A DNA stretch of 52,909 nucleotides from Clostridium sp. chh4-2. GTDB taxonomy: Bacteria; Bacillota; Clostridia; Lachnospirales; Lachnospiraceae. This document shows positions 8,415 through 16,613 of this stretch, in pieces. The notes under the pieces are model-generated. The model did no database searches and was not told where the DNA came from. It saw nothing but the letters and a program-made list of their open reading frames with translations. Location of the stretch: assembly GCF_002899675.1 (NCBI RefSeq), contig NZ_PKUU01000033.1, forward strand, positions 1 through 52,909, in the 5' to 3' direction. Every line of letters starts with the position of its first letter. Positions within the stretch are counted from its first letter, which is position 1. Made by a program: the position numbers and the translations under genes.

Positions 8415-9269
8415 ATGAAGCCCGTCCTCACTTATATTGATGCCATCGCAAAACAGGCCCTTATGGGCGAAGTCGGAACTACGCCAAAGCCGGGATTGGT
8501 GGACCGTTTTGATAACGGAGCCCACAAAGATATGTGCTATCATACATTTGAACTCAGCACTCAGGCCGTGGTCCCTTATCTCACCGCCATGGCCCAGGCC
8601 GGTCTGATGTGGGAGGGTTCCCTTCCCGGCCTCTTTCAGGAGATCCGCTCCATTGGGATAGAGGCGGAACAGGCTATGTTTTCGGCCACCGGAGGCATTA
8701 ACACCCATAAGGGAATTATCTTTTCTCTCGGCATCATAGCGGCGGCGGCCGGGTTTTATTACAGCCAGCACAAACGATTCGATTCAGAAGCGATTCTGCT
8801 CTCCTGCCGGGATATGACCTATGCGGCTTTGGAGCAGGATTTCGTCCGCATTGATCCGGATAATCCGAAAACCCATGGAGAAAAGCTGTACATCCGTTAT
8901 GGCTGCAAAGGAATTCGTGGTGAAGCACAAGAGGGCTTTCCATCGCTGAGAACCATTGGACTTCCCTGTATCCGCAGATGGATGGCCGCTGAAAATGACT
9001 CCAATCTGGTGTATATCCAGGTTCTTTTAACCCTGATGTCACAAGTGGAGGACACCAATATTCTGACCCGGTCGAATCCTGAAACGCTTTCTTATGTGAA
9101 ACGGGAAGCGGTCCGCATACTGGAAATTGGCGGTGCATTTACACCGGATGGGATTTCTGAGATCAGAGAATTAAACCAGGATTTTATAACAAGGAATATA
9201 AGCCCCGGCGGCTGCGCGGATCTTTTAGCTGTTACCATTTTCTTATGGCTGCTGGAGCAATATGAATAA
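8415..9269 (+). CDS. citG: Triphosphoribosyl-dephospho-CoA synthase CitG
   Basis: Makes the citrate lyase cofactor precursor from ATP and dephospho-CoA. The product has 284 aa, the normal length. Hallmarks are GEVGTTPKPGLVDR near residue 20, NGAHKDM, and GGINTHKG near residue 95. The alternative MdcB of malonate decarboxylase is close in sequence, but linkage to citX supports CitG. It directly follows citX and is probably translated from the same mRNA. Confidence 0.93.
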   Translation: MKPVLTYIDAIAKQALMGEVGTTPKPGLVDRFDNGAHKDMCYHTFELSTQAVVPYLTAMAQAGLMWEGSLPGLFQEIRSIGIEAEQAMFSATGGINTHKGIIFSLGIIAAAAGFYYSQHKRFDSEAILLSCRDMTYAALEQDFVRIDPDNPKTHGEKLYIRYGCKGIRGEAQEGFPSLRTIGLPCIRRWMAAENDSNLVYIQVLLTLMSQVEDTNILTRSNPETLSYVKREAVRILEIGGAFTPDGISEIRELNQDFITRNISPGGCADLLAVTIFLWLLEQYE

Positions 9270-9303
9270 ACGGCCGTTTTAGGCGGCGGAATGAGAGGAT
9301 ACT

Positions 9304-9705
9304 ATGAAACCTTCACAAGATGGCAAAATCTACAAACTGCATCAGCTCATATTTCAGACAGCTCAATATTTTGAGATTTTAATCGCATTTATTGTGATTA
9401 TCGGGCTTATTATCACGCTGACCACCGTGCCTCGCGAAATGCTGAATCTCTACATAAGCGGCGGTTTTAACGATTTCCTGAAAATGACATTTAACATTAT
9501 CATTGGAATTGAGCTGCTGAAAATGCTTTGCCGTCATGACTTGGATTCCGTAGTGGAGGTTTTGCTCTTCGCAGTGGCCCGAAGCATTATAATTGAGCAT
9601 ATGCCGATTTTGGAAACTTTGATCGGCATCATCGCTATCGCCGTTTTGTTCCTGATCCGTAAGTTCCTCTTTGTATCCGCTCTTGATAAACAGGAAAATG
9701 ACTGA
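9304..9705 (+). CDS. PsiE-like membrane protein
   Basis: A 133-aa protein with four hydrophobic segments (about 22-43, 55-70, 83-98 and 103-122). The HDLDSVVEVLLFAVARSIIIEH stretch resembles the phosphate-starvation-inducible PsiE family (PF06146). Function in this family is unknown. GAGAGG precedes ATG by 6 nt. It lies 34 nt after citG and is possibly co-transcribed, although no functional link to citrate lyase is known. Confidence 0.72.
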   Translation: MKPSQDGKIYKLHQLIFQTAQYFEILIAFIVIIGLIITLTTVPREMLNLYISGGFNDFLKMTFNIIIGIELLKMLCRHDLDSVVEVLLFAVARSIIIEHMPILETLIGIIAIAVLFLIRKFLFVSALDKQEND

Positions 9706-9720
9706 TTTATATGAAACATG

Positions 9721-9751
9721 AAGGGATTTCTGAAAAAGCCAGAAATCCCTT
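9721..9751. terminator. Hairpin between convergent PsiE-like and permease genes
   Basis: A perfect 12-bp stem (AAGGGATTTCTG and CAGAAATCCCTT) with a 7-nt loop lies between two convergent genes. The T-tracts are poor on both sides, so it is either a weak terminator or a 3'-end stabiliser. Confidence 0.6.
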
Positions 9752-9766
9752 ATTATCTTTCCATCT

Positions 9767-10945
9767 TTATTCACTTCTCAATGCATCAATCGGATTCAAC
9801 CTGGCCGCCCTCTTCGCCGGCATATACCCGAACAAAAGCCCGATCCCCACCGACACGCTGAACGATACCAGTACAGCCGATGTGGTAGGCGTCGCATTTA
9901 ACCCGGCTGCCGCCCCCACGGCCGTGGTCGCTATGCTGCCTAACACAATGCCGATCAGTCCACCGATGGAACTGGTCACCGCCGCTTCTATAACAAATTG
10001 CTGCATAATCACGCCCGTTTCAGCCCCAAGGGCCTTTCGTATGCCGATTTCCCTGGTCCGTTCTGTTACGGATACAAGCATAATGTTCATTACCCCCACG
10101 CCGGCCACTAAAAGAGAAATTCCTGCAATCCCGCCAAGTCCCGCTGAAACCATGGCTATCATGGAATTTAACGAATCCAAAAGCTCACTCATGGCGGTTA
10201 CGGTATATAAGTCATCATCTTTAAATACTTCATAAAGATAATCTTCCAGCTTTTTTTTCGCTGTATCCGCGTCTTTAATCTCCGCAATTGTAAAAGTATA
10301 ATTATTGATCACCGCATTCCGGCTCAGTTTTACCGCACAGCTGTAAGGCATCCATACAAAGTCATCCGTACCGCCCTCTTTTAAACTGTCCTCATCCTGA
10401 CGTTCTATGATTCCAATAATCCGGTATGCATAACCGCCGATTTTTAACGTCTGATCCAATGCTTTCTCAGGACTTCCATAGAGCTCACTGGCCGTATAAT
10501 AACCGATTACACACACCTTTTGACGGGAAAGGATATCGGAATACTGTATATTTCGTCCCAAGTTCAGCTCATAGTCTTTAATATCCAAATACTCCTCACT
10601 CACACCGCTTATGCTGGTGGAAGTAAGGGAATCGCTGCCGTGTTTGATTGTGGTAGATACGGAAACCATAGGGGTCATGTGATCAAATACGTCTGTATTT
10701 TTCTCAAAAAATGAATACATATCATCCTCGGAAACGGACCGGGAGGACAGATTGGTCACCCTCACCGAAATCTGGTTTGTACCCATGCTTGCAAAGCTTT
10801 CCGTCATATAGGACATATAGGCATTTACTAAGCTGACCAATATGATAACAGAGGCAACGCCGATAATTATTCCCAGCATGGTCAGAAAGGACCGCATTTT
10901 ATTGCTCCATATGCTCTTTAATGCCAGTTTAAATGATTGCAGCAT
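9767..10945 (-). CDS. MacB-like ABC exporter permease (FtsX family), system 1
   Basis: A 392-aa membrane protein with the MacB layout: one N-terminal membrane helix (about 18-42, in MRSFLTMLGIIIGVASVIIL), a large extracytoplasmic MacB_PCD domain (about 45-265), then three helices forming the FtsX domain (about 270-392) that ends in PAKRAARLNPIDALRSE. Its start overlaps the ATPase gene by 17 bp. It works with the ATPase and HlyD-like adaptor upstream, probably exporting a peptide, lipid or antibiotic. It is a clear paralogue of the permease at 26915. Confidence 0.92.
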   Translation of the reverse strand: MLQSFKLALKSIWSNKMRSFLTMLGIIIGVASVIILVSLVNAYMSYMTESFASMGTNQISVRVTNLSSRSVSEDDMYSFFEKNTDVFDHMTPMVSVSTTIKHGSDSLTSTSISGVSEEYLDIKDYELNLGRNIQYSDILSRQKVCVIGYYTASELYGSPEKALDQTLKIGGYAYRIIGIIERQDEDSLKEGGTDDFVWMPYSCAVKLSRNAVINNYTFTIAEIKDADTAKKKLEDYLYEVFKDDDLYTVTAMSELLDSLNSMIAMVSAGLGGIAGISLLVAGVGVMNIMLVSVTERTREIGIRKALGAETGVIMQQFVIEAAVTSSIGGLIGIVLGSIATTAVGAAAGLNATPTTSAVLVSFSVSVGIGLLFGYMPAKRAARLNPIDALRSE

Positions 10946-11636
10946 ATTTATTCACATCTCCATCAAAATTAATTTTCCCATCGTGAATCCGGACCACCCG
11001 TCTCGCTTCCATCGCAATGGAGCTGTCATGAGTGATCATGACGATCGTATTGCCCTCATCGTTCAGCTGCTTCAAAAAGTCCAGCACATCACGGCTGGTT
11101 CTGGAATCCAGAGCGCCTGTGGGTTCGTCCGCTAAGATCAAAGACGGGTCCCCTGCAAGCGCCCGTGCGATCGACACTCTCTGCTGCTGGCCGCCGGACA
11201 GCTGGTTGGGCAGATTTTTCCATTTTTCTGCCAAACCGACCCGTTCCAAAGAGCGCATAGCCCGCTCACGGCGCTCCTCCCTTCCTACTTTTGCATAAAG
11301 CAGGGGAAGCTCCACATTTTCTAAAAGATTCAGTTTGGGCAGCAGATTGTACTGCTGAAAGATAAAGCCGATCATACGGTTTCTGATCCGGGCCAGCTGG
11401 TTATCACTCATCTGATCCACATCCTCGCCGCCCAGCAGATAGCGCCCCGACGACGGCACATCAAGCGCTCCTATGATATTCATGAGCGTTGATTTTCCGC
11501 TTCCTGATTTTCCTACGATGGCCACAAATTCGCCTCGGTTTATGGTTAAATCGATGCCGTCATTGGCACGTACCTCTTCTGATCCCATCTGATAAACTTT
11601 ATAGATCTCTCTAAGTTCAATTAGTGTTTCCGCCAT
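10929..11636 (-). CDS. LolD/MacB-like ABC ATPase, system 1
   Basis: A 235-aa ATPase. Walker A is GKSGSGKST, the signature is LSGGQQQR, Walker B is LILADEPTGALD, and the H-loop is in MITHDSS. The DEPTGALD form is typical of exporters of the LolD/MacB/BceA class. AAAGGAG precedes the ATG. It lies 16 nt after the adaptor gene and overlaps the permease gene. Confidence 0.93.
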   Translation of the reverse strand: MAETLIELREIYKVYQMGSEEVRANDGIDLTINRGEFVAIVGKSGSGKSTLMNIIGALDVPSSGRYLLGGEDVDQMSDNQLARIRNRMIGFIFQQYNLLPKLNLLENVELPLLYAKVGREERRERAMRSLERVGLAEKWKNLPNQLSGGQQQRVSIARALAGDPSLILADEPTGALDSRTSRDVLDFLKQLNDEGNTIVMITHDSSIAMEARRVVRIHDGKINFDGDVNKYAAII

Positions 11637-11652
11637 TTAGAACTCTCCTTTA

Positions 11653-13500
11653 TTATCTTCCGCTGCCTTGACGCTGGCTGCCGCCCTGTCGCTGGTAATT
11701 GTCCCGGCGCTGGCCTCCTCCGCCCTGGGGCATTCCTCCCTGCATTGCAGGCATCATAAAGCTGGTGGAACTGCCGGAAGACTCAGACATATAAACCGTA
11801 TCTCCTTCTGAGATTCCGCTTATAACCTGCACATAATCATCATTAACCAAACCAGTCTCCACTTCTATGGAACGGAATCCCGCCGGAACAGTGCCTTGTG
11901 CTTCTGTAACCGAATCGTCCTTTATATAGACCCGGTTTCCGCGCATTAAGGCTCCCACAGGAATCAGCAGCACATCGGATGCTTCTTCCAAAATAATCCG
12001 GCCGTCCACATTCATTCCCGGCAGGAGATTTCCCACCTCATCCAAGGTGACTGTGACCGGATAATTGGTTACTCCATTGGAGTAAGAGCTTTGCAGGCTG
12101 ACATTAGTAACTGTGCCTGTAAATGTTTTATTTTCAATAGCATCCGCAGTGACTTCTACCTTTTGTCCCACCTTCACTTTCTGCACATCCAGTTCATCAA
12201 TGGACATCTCAAACGTCACTTCCGACAAATCATAAATAACGGCCATAACAGTGGAGTTACTGCTGCTTCTGCTGATATTGTCGCCCACCTTGCTGGTCTT
12301 AGTAATTACCTGTCCGGAAATCGGCGCCGTAATCGTGTAATCTTCATAAGAATTCTGGGTTGCATCCAGCTTGCTTTGGGAAGACTCCAACGTCTCTTCC
12401 GCTTTATCCATGGTATCCTTATAACTTCTGATCAGTTTATCCGCATCCTTGGATGCAATGCGGAAAATAGGTGTCCCCACAGTGACATAATCCCCCTCAT
12501 GAACCAGCAGCGCTTCCACTTCCACACTGGAAGAAAGGTCGCTTTTTAAACTGGTATCCAAAACCGCTTCAAACTTGCCTTCGGCCGCGCTCAAAAAATC
12601 TCCCACCGCCAAAGTTGCCGAATATTCTGAAGATAAACCGCCAGGATTGGCCACTTCCACCGTCACATACCGTACCAAACGGCCGCCGGTCAGAGTCTCA
12701 TCCATATTGCTGACCGATGTCACCACACCGGCCAGCTGTTCCATGGTATCGGTCAATGTGACGATCCCCTGGCTTCCGACTGGGATTAAAACGGCTTCTG
12801 TAGAGAGAAACGGTACCTTCAGTTTCATGGTCTGATCATTGTAAATGGACGCAATCTCCTTATCGGAACCCACTTTATCCCCTTCCTGAATATTCAGCTT
12901 CGTGATAAATCCGCTCCGGGTCGATTTATATGTGTTACCACTGTATTTTTCCAACGCCTCGTTATAGTCATCCACCGCAATTTCATAATTAGTCTGGGCG
13001 CGTTCCAAGGAATTCACCGCTGACTTCAAGTCCGTCTCCATGGATGAAACGTCAATCTGATACAGAATCTGGCCCTTTTCCACCTGATCGCCTTCTTCAA
13101 AATCAGCCGAAATAATCTCCCCCTCCACTAAAGAAGTGATCTCGTAAGTATCCTTTGGAGAAATGGTTCCGGAAGAGGAAAGTTCTGAAGTGATATCTCC
13201 CTTTGTCACAGTTGCCGTCCTAACGGCAGTTGTTTTAGCACTGGCCTTTTTCGATTTTGCAAGAATCTTGGGAACTCCAAACACAGCTGCAGCAGCCAAA
13301 ATTACCAAAATAATAATAACGGCCTTTTTACTGCCCCCATTACGTCTTTTACCATCCCTTTTATTACTTTTTTTCAGAAAACCAGTTTTCTTTTCCTGTT
13401 TCTTATTGGTACCGCCGGGGCCTTCTGATGCTGAAAGGCCTTCCTTTTTCTCTTCCTTTGACAGCGCATCTTCTTTTTTTAATCCTATTTTCATTCTCAT
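11653..13500 (-). CDS. HlyD/MacA-like efflux adaptor, system 1
   Basis: A 615-aa periplasmic-adaptor-like protein, long for the family. A Lys-rich cytoplasmic head of about 65 residues is followed by one membrane helix (about 68-88), a biotinyl-lipoyl-like domain split by a coiled coil, beta-barrel domains, and a low-complexity Gly/Gln/Arg tail (about 575-615). Such adaptors occur in Gram-positive bacteria with MacB-like permeases despite the lack of an outer membrane. Start ATG at 13500 has CAGGAG. It sits 15 bp after the SLH protein gene. Confidence 0.92.
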   Translation of the reverse strand: MRMKIGLKKEDALSKEEKKEGLSASEGPGGTNKKQEKKTGFLKKSNKRDGKRRNGGSKKAVIIILVILAAAAVFGVPKILAKSKKASAKTTAVRTATVTKGDITSELSSSGTISPKDTYEITSLVEGEIISADFEEGDQVEKGQILYQIDVSSMETDLKSAVNSLERAQTNYEIAVDDYNEALEKYSGNTYKSTRSGFITKLNIQEGDKVGSDKEIASIYNDQTMKLKVPFLSTEAVLIPVGSQGIVTLTDTMEQLAGVVTSVSNMDETLTGGRLVRYVTVEVANPGGLSSEYSATLAVGDFLSAAEGKFEAVLDTSLKSDLSSSVEVEALLVHEGDYVTVGTPIFRIASKDADKLIRSYKDTMDKAEETLESSQSKLDATQNSYEDYTITAPISGQVITKTSKVGDNISRSSSNSTVMAVIYDLSEVTFEMSIDELDVQKVKVGQKVEVTADAIENKTFTGTVTNVSLQSSYSNGVTNYPVTVTLDEVGNLLPGMNVDGRIILEEASDVLLIPVGALMRGNRVYIKDDSVTEAQGTVPAGFRSIEVETGLVNDDYVQVISGISEGDTVYMSESSGSSTSFMMPAMQGGMPQGGGGQRRDNYQRQGGSQRQGSGR

Positions 13501-13515
13501 AGCTCCTGGCTTCCA

Positions 13516-14610
13516 TTAATATTCGATATAGTCGATTACCGTATAGACCTTCGTGCCGTCTGATTTTTCAGTAGTCTCACAAATCAGAGCCACATCATCC
13601 CCAATTCCAACTGTCCCATACATAGAAAATGCAAACTGAACCTGTGAGGATTCCAGATTGAATTTTTCATCATCTCCATAAGTATCCAAAGTAATGGAAT
13701 TAGGAGTCATAACATCGGCCGCATTATAATAGATATTGGTAACCTCGCCCCTGACAACCGTGTGGCTGGCATCTTCGTTATCCTCACTGTAAGCCCATAC
13801 GCTCTTAGTTGCCGTACTATAATAGATAACCACATAACCGTATTCAGACATCTTGCTTTTAATTTCAGCAATGGAACTGCCCGCACCGTTTAAGAATAAA
13901 TTGGCTTCACTCAGGCTGAAAGGCACCCAATCTTCCAGATCATAGCTTCTTCTGACCAATTTAGGGCCCTTTAAATTGTTATCTGCTAGTGCCAAAGGAT
14001 TAATCTCTCCATCGGAGTTGAGCTCCAAATCCAGCACTTTTCCATAAAAAGTCCCATTCTTTGTGTCTGTCTTCAGCAGATTATAAAACAGATTAATGCA
14101 GTCCGACTTATTTAGTATTTCATTGCTGTCGCGTTCCACATTTTCATTCATCTCCAAATAGTAAAACTTGGAAAGTCTGGAGTTTAACTGATCCCCTGTA
14201 AAATCTTCATTGGTATATCCCAAAAGAGCAAGAAGCCCTTTTGCCGCCTCCTGCATGGTTATGTAACTGTCCGGTTTAAATAACCCGCCCAAATATCCGT
14301 TCATCCATCCCTGCTCCGCCGCAATCCTGATCTGCGCCGCATAACGGTGATCCCTAGGAACATCAGCAAATACTGCAACATTGCTCATTTGGGATACAGT
14401 ACTTTTATATGTTGTGGCATTGACCAGCATATATGCGAACTCGCCTCTTGTTACCTGTTCGCTGACATTAGTCACATTCATAATACCGGCGATGCCAATC
14501 ACTTTTTTTCTCATATCAAAATCAGATGAAGCTTCTGCTGTTATTGGAAATACCGCAGTTGCGGCTGTAACAATTGTCAATACAGCTGCCATACCTCGTT
14601 TGTACATCAT
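13516..14610 (-). CDS. Secreted SLH-domain protein heading the exporter operon
   Basis: A 364-aa secreted protein. The signal peptide (about 1-28) ends near AEAS. One or two surface-layer-homology repeats follow (about 45-145; VTRGEFAYMLVNA, FADVPRDHRYAAQIRIAAEQGWMNG, ITMQEAAKGL). The C-terminal half (about 210-364) is beta-rich and unrecognised. SLH domains bind secondary cell-wall polymers. GAGGAG lies 3 nt before ATG. Its position 15 bp ahead of the adaptor suggests that it helps hold the exporter against the wall, which is inference. Confidence 0.85.
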   Translation of the reverse strand: MMYKRGMAAVLTIVTAATAVFPITAEASSDFDMRKKVIGIAGIMNVTNVSEQVTRGEFAYMLVNATTYKSTVSQMSNVAVFADVPRDHRYAAQIRIAAEQGWMNGYLGGLFKPDSYITMQEAAKGLLALLGYTNEDFTGDQLNSRLSKFYYLEMNENVERDSNEILNKSDCINLFYNLLKTDTKNGTFYGKVLDLELNSDGEINPLALADNNLKGPKLVRRSYDLEDWVPFSLSEANLFLNGAGSSIAEIKSKMSEYGYVVIYYSTATKSVWAYSEDNEDASHTVVRGEVTNIYYNAADVMTPNSITLDTYGDDEKFNLESSQVQFAFSMYGTVGIGDDVALICETTEKSDGTKVYTVIDYIEY

Positions 14611-14709
14611 TTTGCTCCTCTCATAATCATCTATTTTCTTTATTTTACTCTATCAACCGAATGTGTTCATTTTGTGTATTAAACCTGAAAATCCTTTAAG
14701 GTTTCTTTC

Positions 14710-15064
14710 AAATCTTTATTTAACTGGCTAAGGTACGCCGGAAAGAAGGGGAAGCCCAGGCGGACGGCGGAAGTGATCGGCGAAATGGGATTCGGGATTC
14801 GCCCCTAAGATGTACTAAGACCCACAAGGACAAAAAGAGACAGGACCGCGCCCATTCGCAGTGAACTCCTTATGACTTCACTGCTCAAGGGGCGCTTAGA
14901 ACCTGATTCGGAATTCAGTTTCTACCTGTCTCTTTTTATCCTTGCGGATCTAAGAACATCTAAGGGGTTCCATACGATCCCATTTCGCCGATCATTTCCT
15001 CCGCCCGCCTGGGCTTCCCCTTCTTTCCGGCTGTTACTTGGCTAGCTGAGGGTAAAAAAGATTT
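14710..15064 (+). repeat. Palindromic unit 1 of copy A
   Basis: An imperfect 355-bp palindrome with ends AAATCTTT and AAAGATTT. The outer arms pair from GCCGGAAAGAAGGGGAAGCC to GGCTTCCCCTTCTTTCCGGC and inward. Next is a non-pairing asymmetric block: ATTCGGGATTCG on the left faces CCATACGA on the right. A second stem follows (CCCCTAAGATGT onward to GAGACAGG). The apex forks into two hairpins, GCGCCC-GCAGTGAA/TTCACTGC-GGGCGC (14848-14895) and a TAGAACCTGA/TCAGTTTCTA hairpin (14897-14924). Confidence 0.93.
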
Positions 15065-15167
15065 GGTGGAGTAGTGAGTAAGTTTTTACATCAACCGTGA
15101 AGGCATTTCTGAAAATCCCTTGAAGATCTATGTAAATGCGGTTCTATACAACTACCTAGGCACATCT
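15065..15167. repeat. Linker of copy A with one small hairpin repeat
   Basis: An AT-rich linker between the two palindromic units. It contains one mini-repeat bounded by TTTACAT (near 15085) and ATGTAAA (near 15136), with an inner pair of the type GAAGGCATTT and AAATCCCTT. The matching linkers of copies B and C carry about three such mini-repeats. Confidence 0.7.
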
Positions 15168-15580
15168 ATTGTTTTTAACCAGGCTAGCGAAAACCAGCCC
15201 GGAATCGGGAGGCGGAGCCGGAAGACGAAGGTCGGAGGGGCCGTCCGGGCCGGGGAAGGAAGATGCAGACAGATCGGATCGTATGGAACCCCTTTAGAAC
15301 TACTTAGGCCCGTAAGAACAGAACGAGGCAGGTAGAACCTGATTTCGGTGTCAGGTTCTAAAGCGCCGCTGAGCAGCGAAGTCATAAAGAGTTCACTGCG
15401 AATGGCGCTGGCCTGCCTCGTTCTGTTCTTACGGGTCTTAGTAGTTCTTAGGGGCGAATCCCGAATCCGATCCGGCTGCATTTTCCTTCCCCGGCCCGAA
15501 CGGCCCCTCCGACCTTCGTCTTCCGGCTCCGCCTCCTGATTCCGGGCGTCCCCCTTTCGCCAACCCCGTTAAATAACAAG
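15168..15580 (-). repeat. Palindromic unit 2 of copy A
   Basis: An imperfect 413-bp palindrome with ends ATTGTTTTTAACCAGG and, on the opposite strand, TTGTTATTTAACGGGG. The arms (about 15198-15262 and 15485-15549) pair over about 65 bp with two mismatches. The asymmetric block appears in reverse (GATCGTATGGAACCCC left, GGGGCGAATCCCGAATCC right), so this unit has opposite polarity to unit 1. The forked apex is also reversed: the CTGA hairpin comes first and the GCGCC hairpin second. Confidence 0.93.
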
Positions 15581-15589
15581 TTTAACGTA

Positions 15590-16444
15590 TTAGATTTCCA
15601 GGTATTGCTTTAGATGGGGCAGGGTTTCTTTCATTAATTCCCTGCCCTCAGAGTAAAGCGCCTCCAGTTTTTTCACATCCTGTTCCACTCTGGAGACTGT
15701 GACTTTATGTTTTGGCCGGATTACAAAGATGCGGCCTGCCTCTTCAAGGCGGTCGATCTCTTCCTGCATGCGGTTGTAGCGTTCCGGAATTTCTTCCAAA
15801 GCGGCCCTAAGTTCAGGCAGCGGGCCGAAATACCGGTCATATCCTCGTCTCATCCATCTTCCGGGCTCCTTTTTTCTGTATCCGTGTTCTCTGGTGAGAA
15901 CCAGCACAACTTTTTCATAGCCTTCGTCCAGCGCCTTCTGATAAGCGATGGGCATGGATACGCCTCCGTCCAGATAATTTTTTCCGTCTACCAGGATCAT
16001 TCTGGATAGAACCGGCATGCTGCTGGATGCCTGGATCGCTGCAATCAGGTCTTTGCAGACTCCTTTTTCAAAGTATTCCGGCTTGCCGGTTTTACATCTG
16101 GTGGCAACCGCCACATACCTCTGTGCGGACTTATAAAATGTCTCATAGTCAAACGGAACCAGTTCAGTGCTCAACTCTCCAAACAAAAAATCGAAATTAA
16201 ATATAGCCCTGTTTTTCAGCATATTCCGAAAGCTCAAATACCGCTTATCGTGTACGAATTGTGTGTTGATTTTCAGCGTTCTTCCCACCTGCTTGCTGAT
16301 GTAATTCATTCCGCACATGGAGCCGGCTGAAACACCGTTCACATAAGACAGTTCAATGCCCTGTTCCACCAGCACGTCCAACACTCCCGAAGTGAACAGA
16401 CACCGCAGTGAGCCGCCTTCTAAAACTAATGCACCTTCTGTCAT
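15590..16444 (-). CDS. Patatin-like phospholipase
   Basis: A 284-aa serine lipid hydrolase of the patatin/RssA family. The oxyanion loop is LEGGSLRCLFTSGVLD at the N-terminus, the nucleophile elbow is NGVSAGSM, and the Asp of the dyad is in YLDGGVS. The start chosen is ATG at 16444, which has GAGGG 4 nt upstream and gives the usual family N-terminus MTEGALVLEGG; the longer frame to a TTG at 16504 adds an atypical extension. The stop codon is 9 nt from repeat copy A. It is monocistronic and its substrate is unknown. Confidence 0.9.
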   Translation of the reverse strand: MTEGALVLEGGSLRCLFTSGVLDVLVEQGIELSYVNGVSAGSMCGMNYISKQVGRTLKINTQFVHDKRYLSFRNMLKNRAIFNFDFLFGELSTELVPFDYETFYKSAQRYVAVATRCKTGKPEYFEKGVCKDLIAAIQASSSMPVLSRMILVDGKNYLDGGVSMPIAYQKALDEGYEKVVLVLTREHGYRKKEPGRWMRRGYDRYFGPLPELRAALEEIPERYNRMQEEIDRLEEAGRIFVIRPKHKVTVSRVEQDVKKLEALYSEGRELMKETLPHLKQYLEI

Positions 16445-16613
16445 CTTTCCCTCACAATCTGCCGCCCTGAGCGGCAAAAACACTATCGTATTCATTTTTT
16501 CCAATAATTACATACTATAACCCAAAAGCTTATGAAAAACAATAATTTAATTTACTTGCCTCCGGATTTATGGTATTCTTTCTATATTACATCAAACAAT
16601 ACCGAGGTAACAT

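Larger units (their letters stand above)
14710..15580. repeat. Composite palindromic repeat, copy A (complete)
   Basis: A noncoding element of about 871 bp filling the gap between the SLH gene and the patatin gene. It has three parts: a 355-bp palindrome (14710-15064), a 103-bp linker (15065-15167) and a 413-bp palindrome (15168-15580) of opposite polarity. The same arrangement recurs at 33723-34672 and, inverted, at 52143-52909. No open reading frame with a ribosome site or protein-like composition was found; long frames crossing it simply read the palindromic arms. I do not recognise it as a named repeat, IS, MITE or structured RNA. Confidence 0.95.

Noticed and set aside
8415..9269. Assignment of the CitG-like protein as malonate decarboxylase MdcB
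   Set aside because: Close family, but the direct linkage to citX and absence of any mdc gene favour CitG.
13163..13519. Plus-strand hydrophobic frame over the adaptor N-terminus
   Set aside because: Antisense of the Lys-rich head and membrane helix of the HlyD-like adaptor gene.
15152..15481. Open reading frames across the palindromic repeats (also 15120-15335, 34288-34776, 34172-34420 and 52332-52592)
   Set aside because: They read through inverted-repeat arms and appear in mirrored form on both strands. They have no ribosome sites, an odd Arg/Pro-rich composition, and are not kept in all copies.
14710..15580. Repeat elements as an insertion sequence, group II intron or CRISPR array
   Set aside because: No transposase, reverse transcriptase or maturase frame, no regular repeat-spacer pattern and no cas genes. 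The structure is nested palindromes.
14710..15580. Repeat elements as a known ornate large RNA (OLE, GOLLD, ROOL, HEARO)
   Set aside because: I could not recall matching signature sequences, and the very long near-perfect stems in a head-to-head pair do not resemble those families. A covariance-model search would decide.
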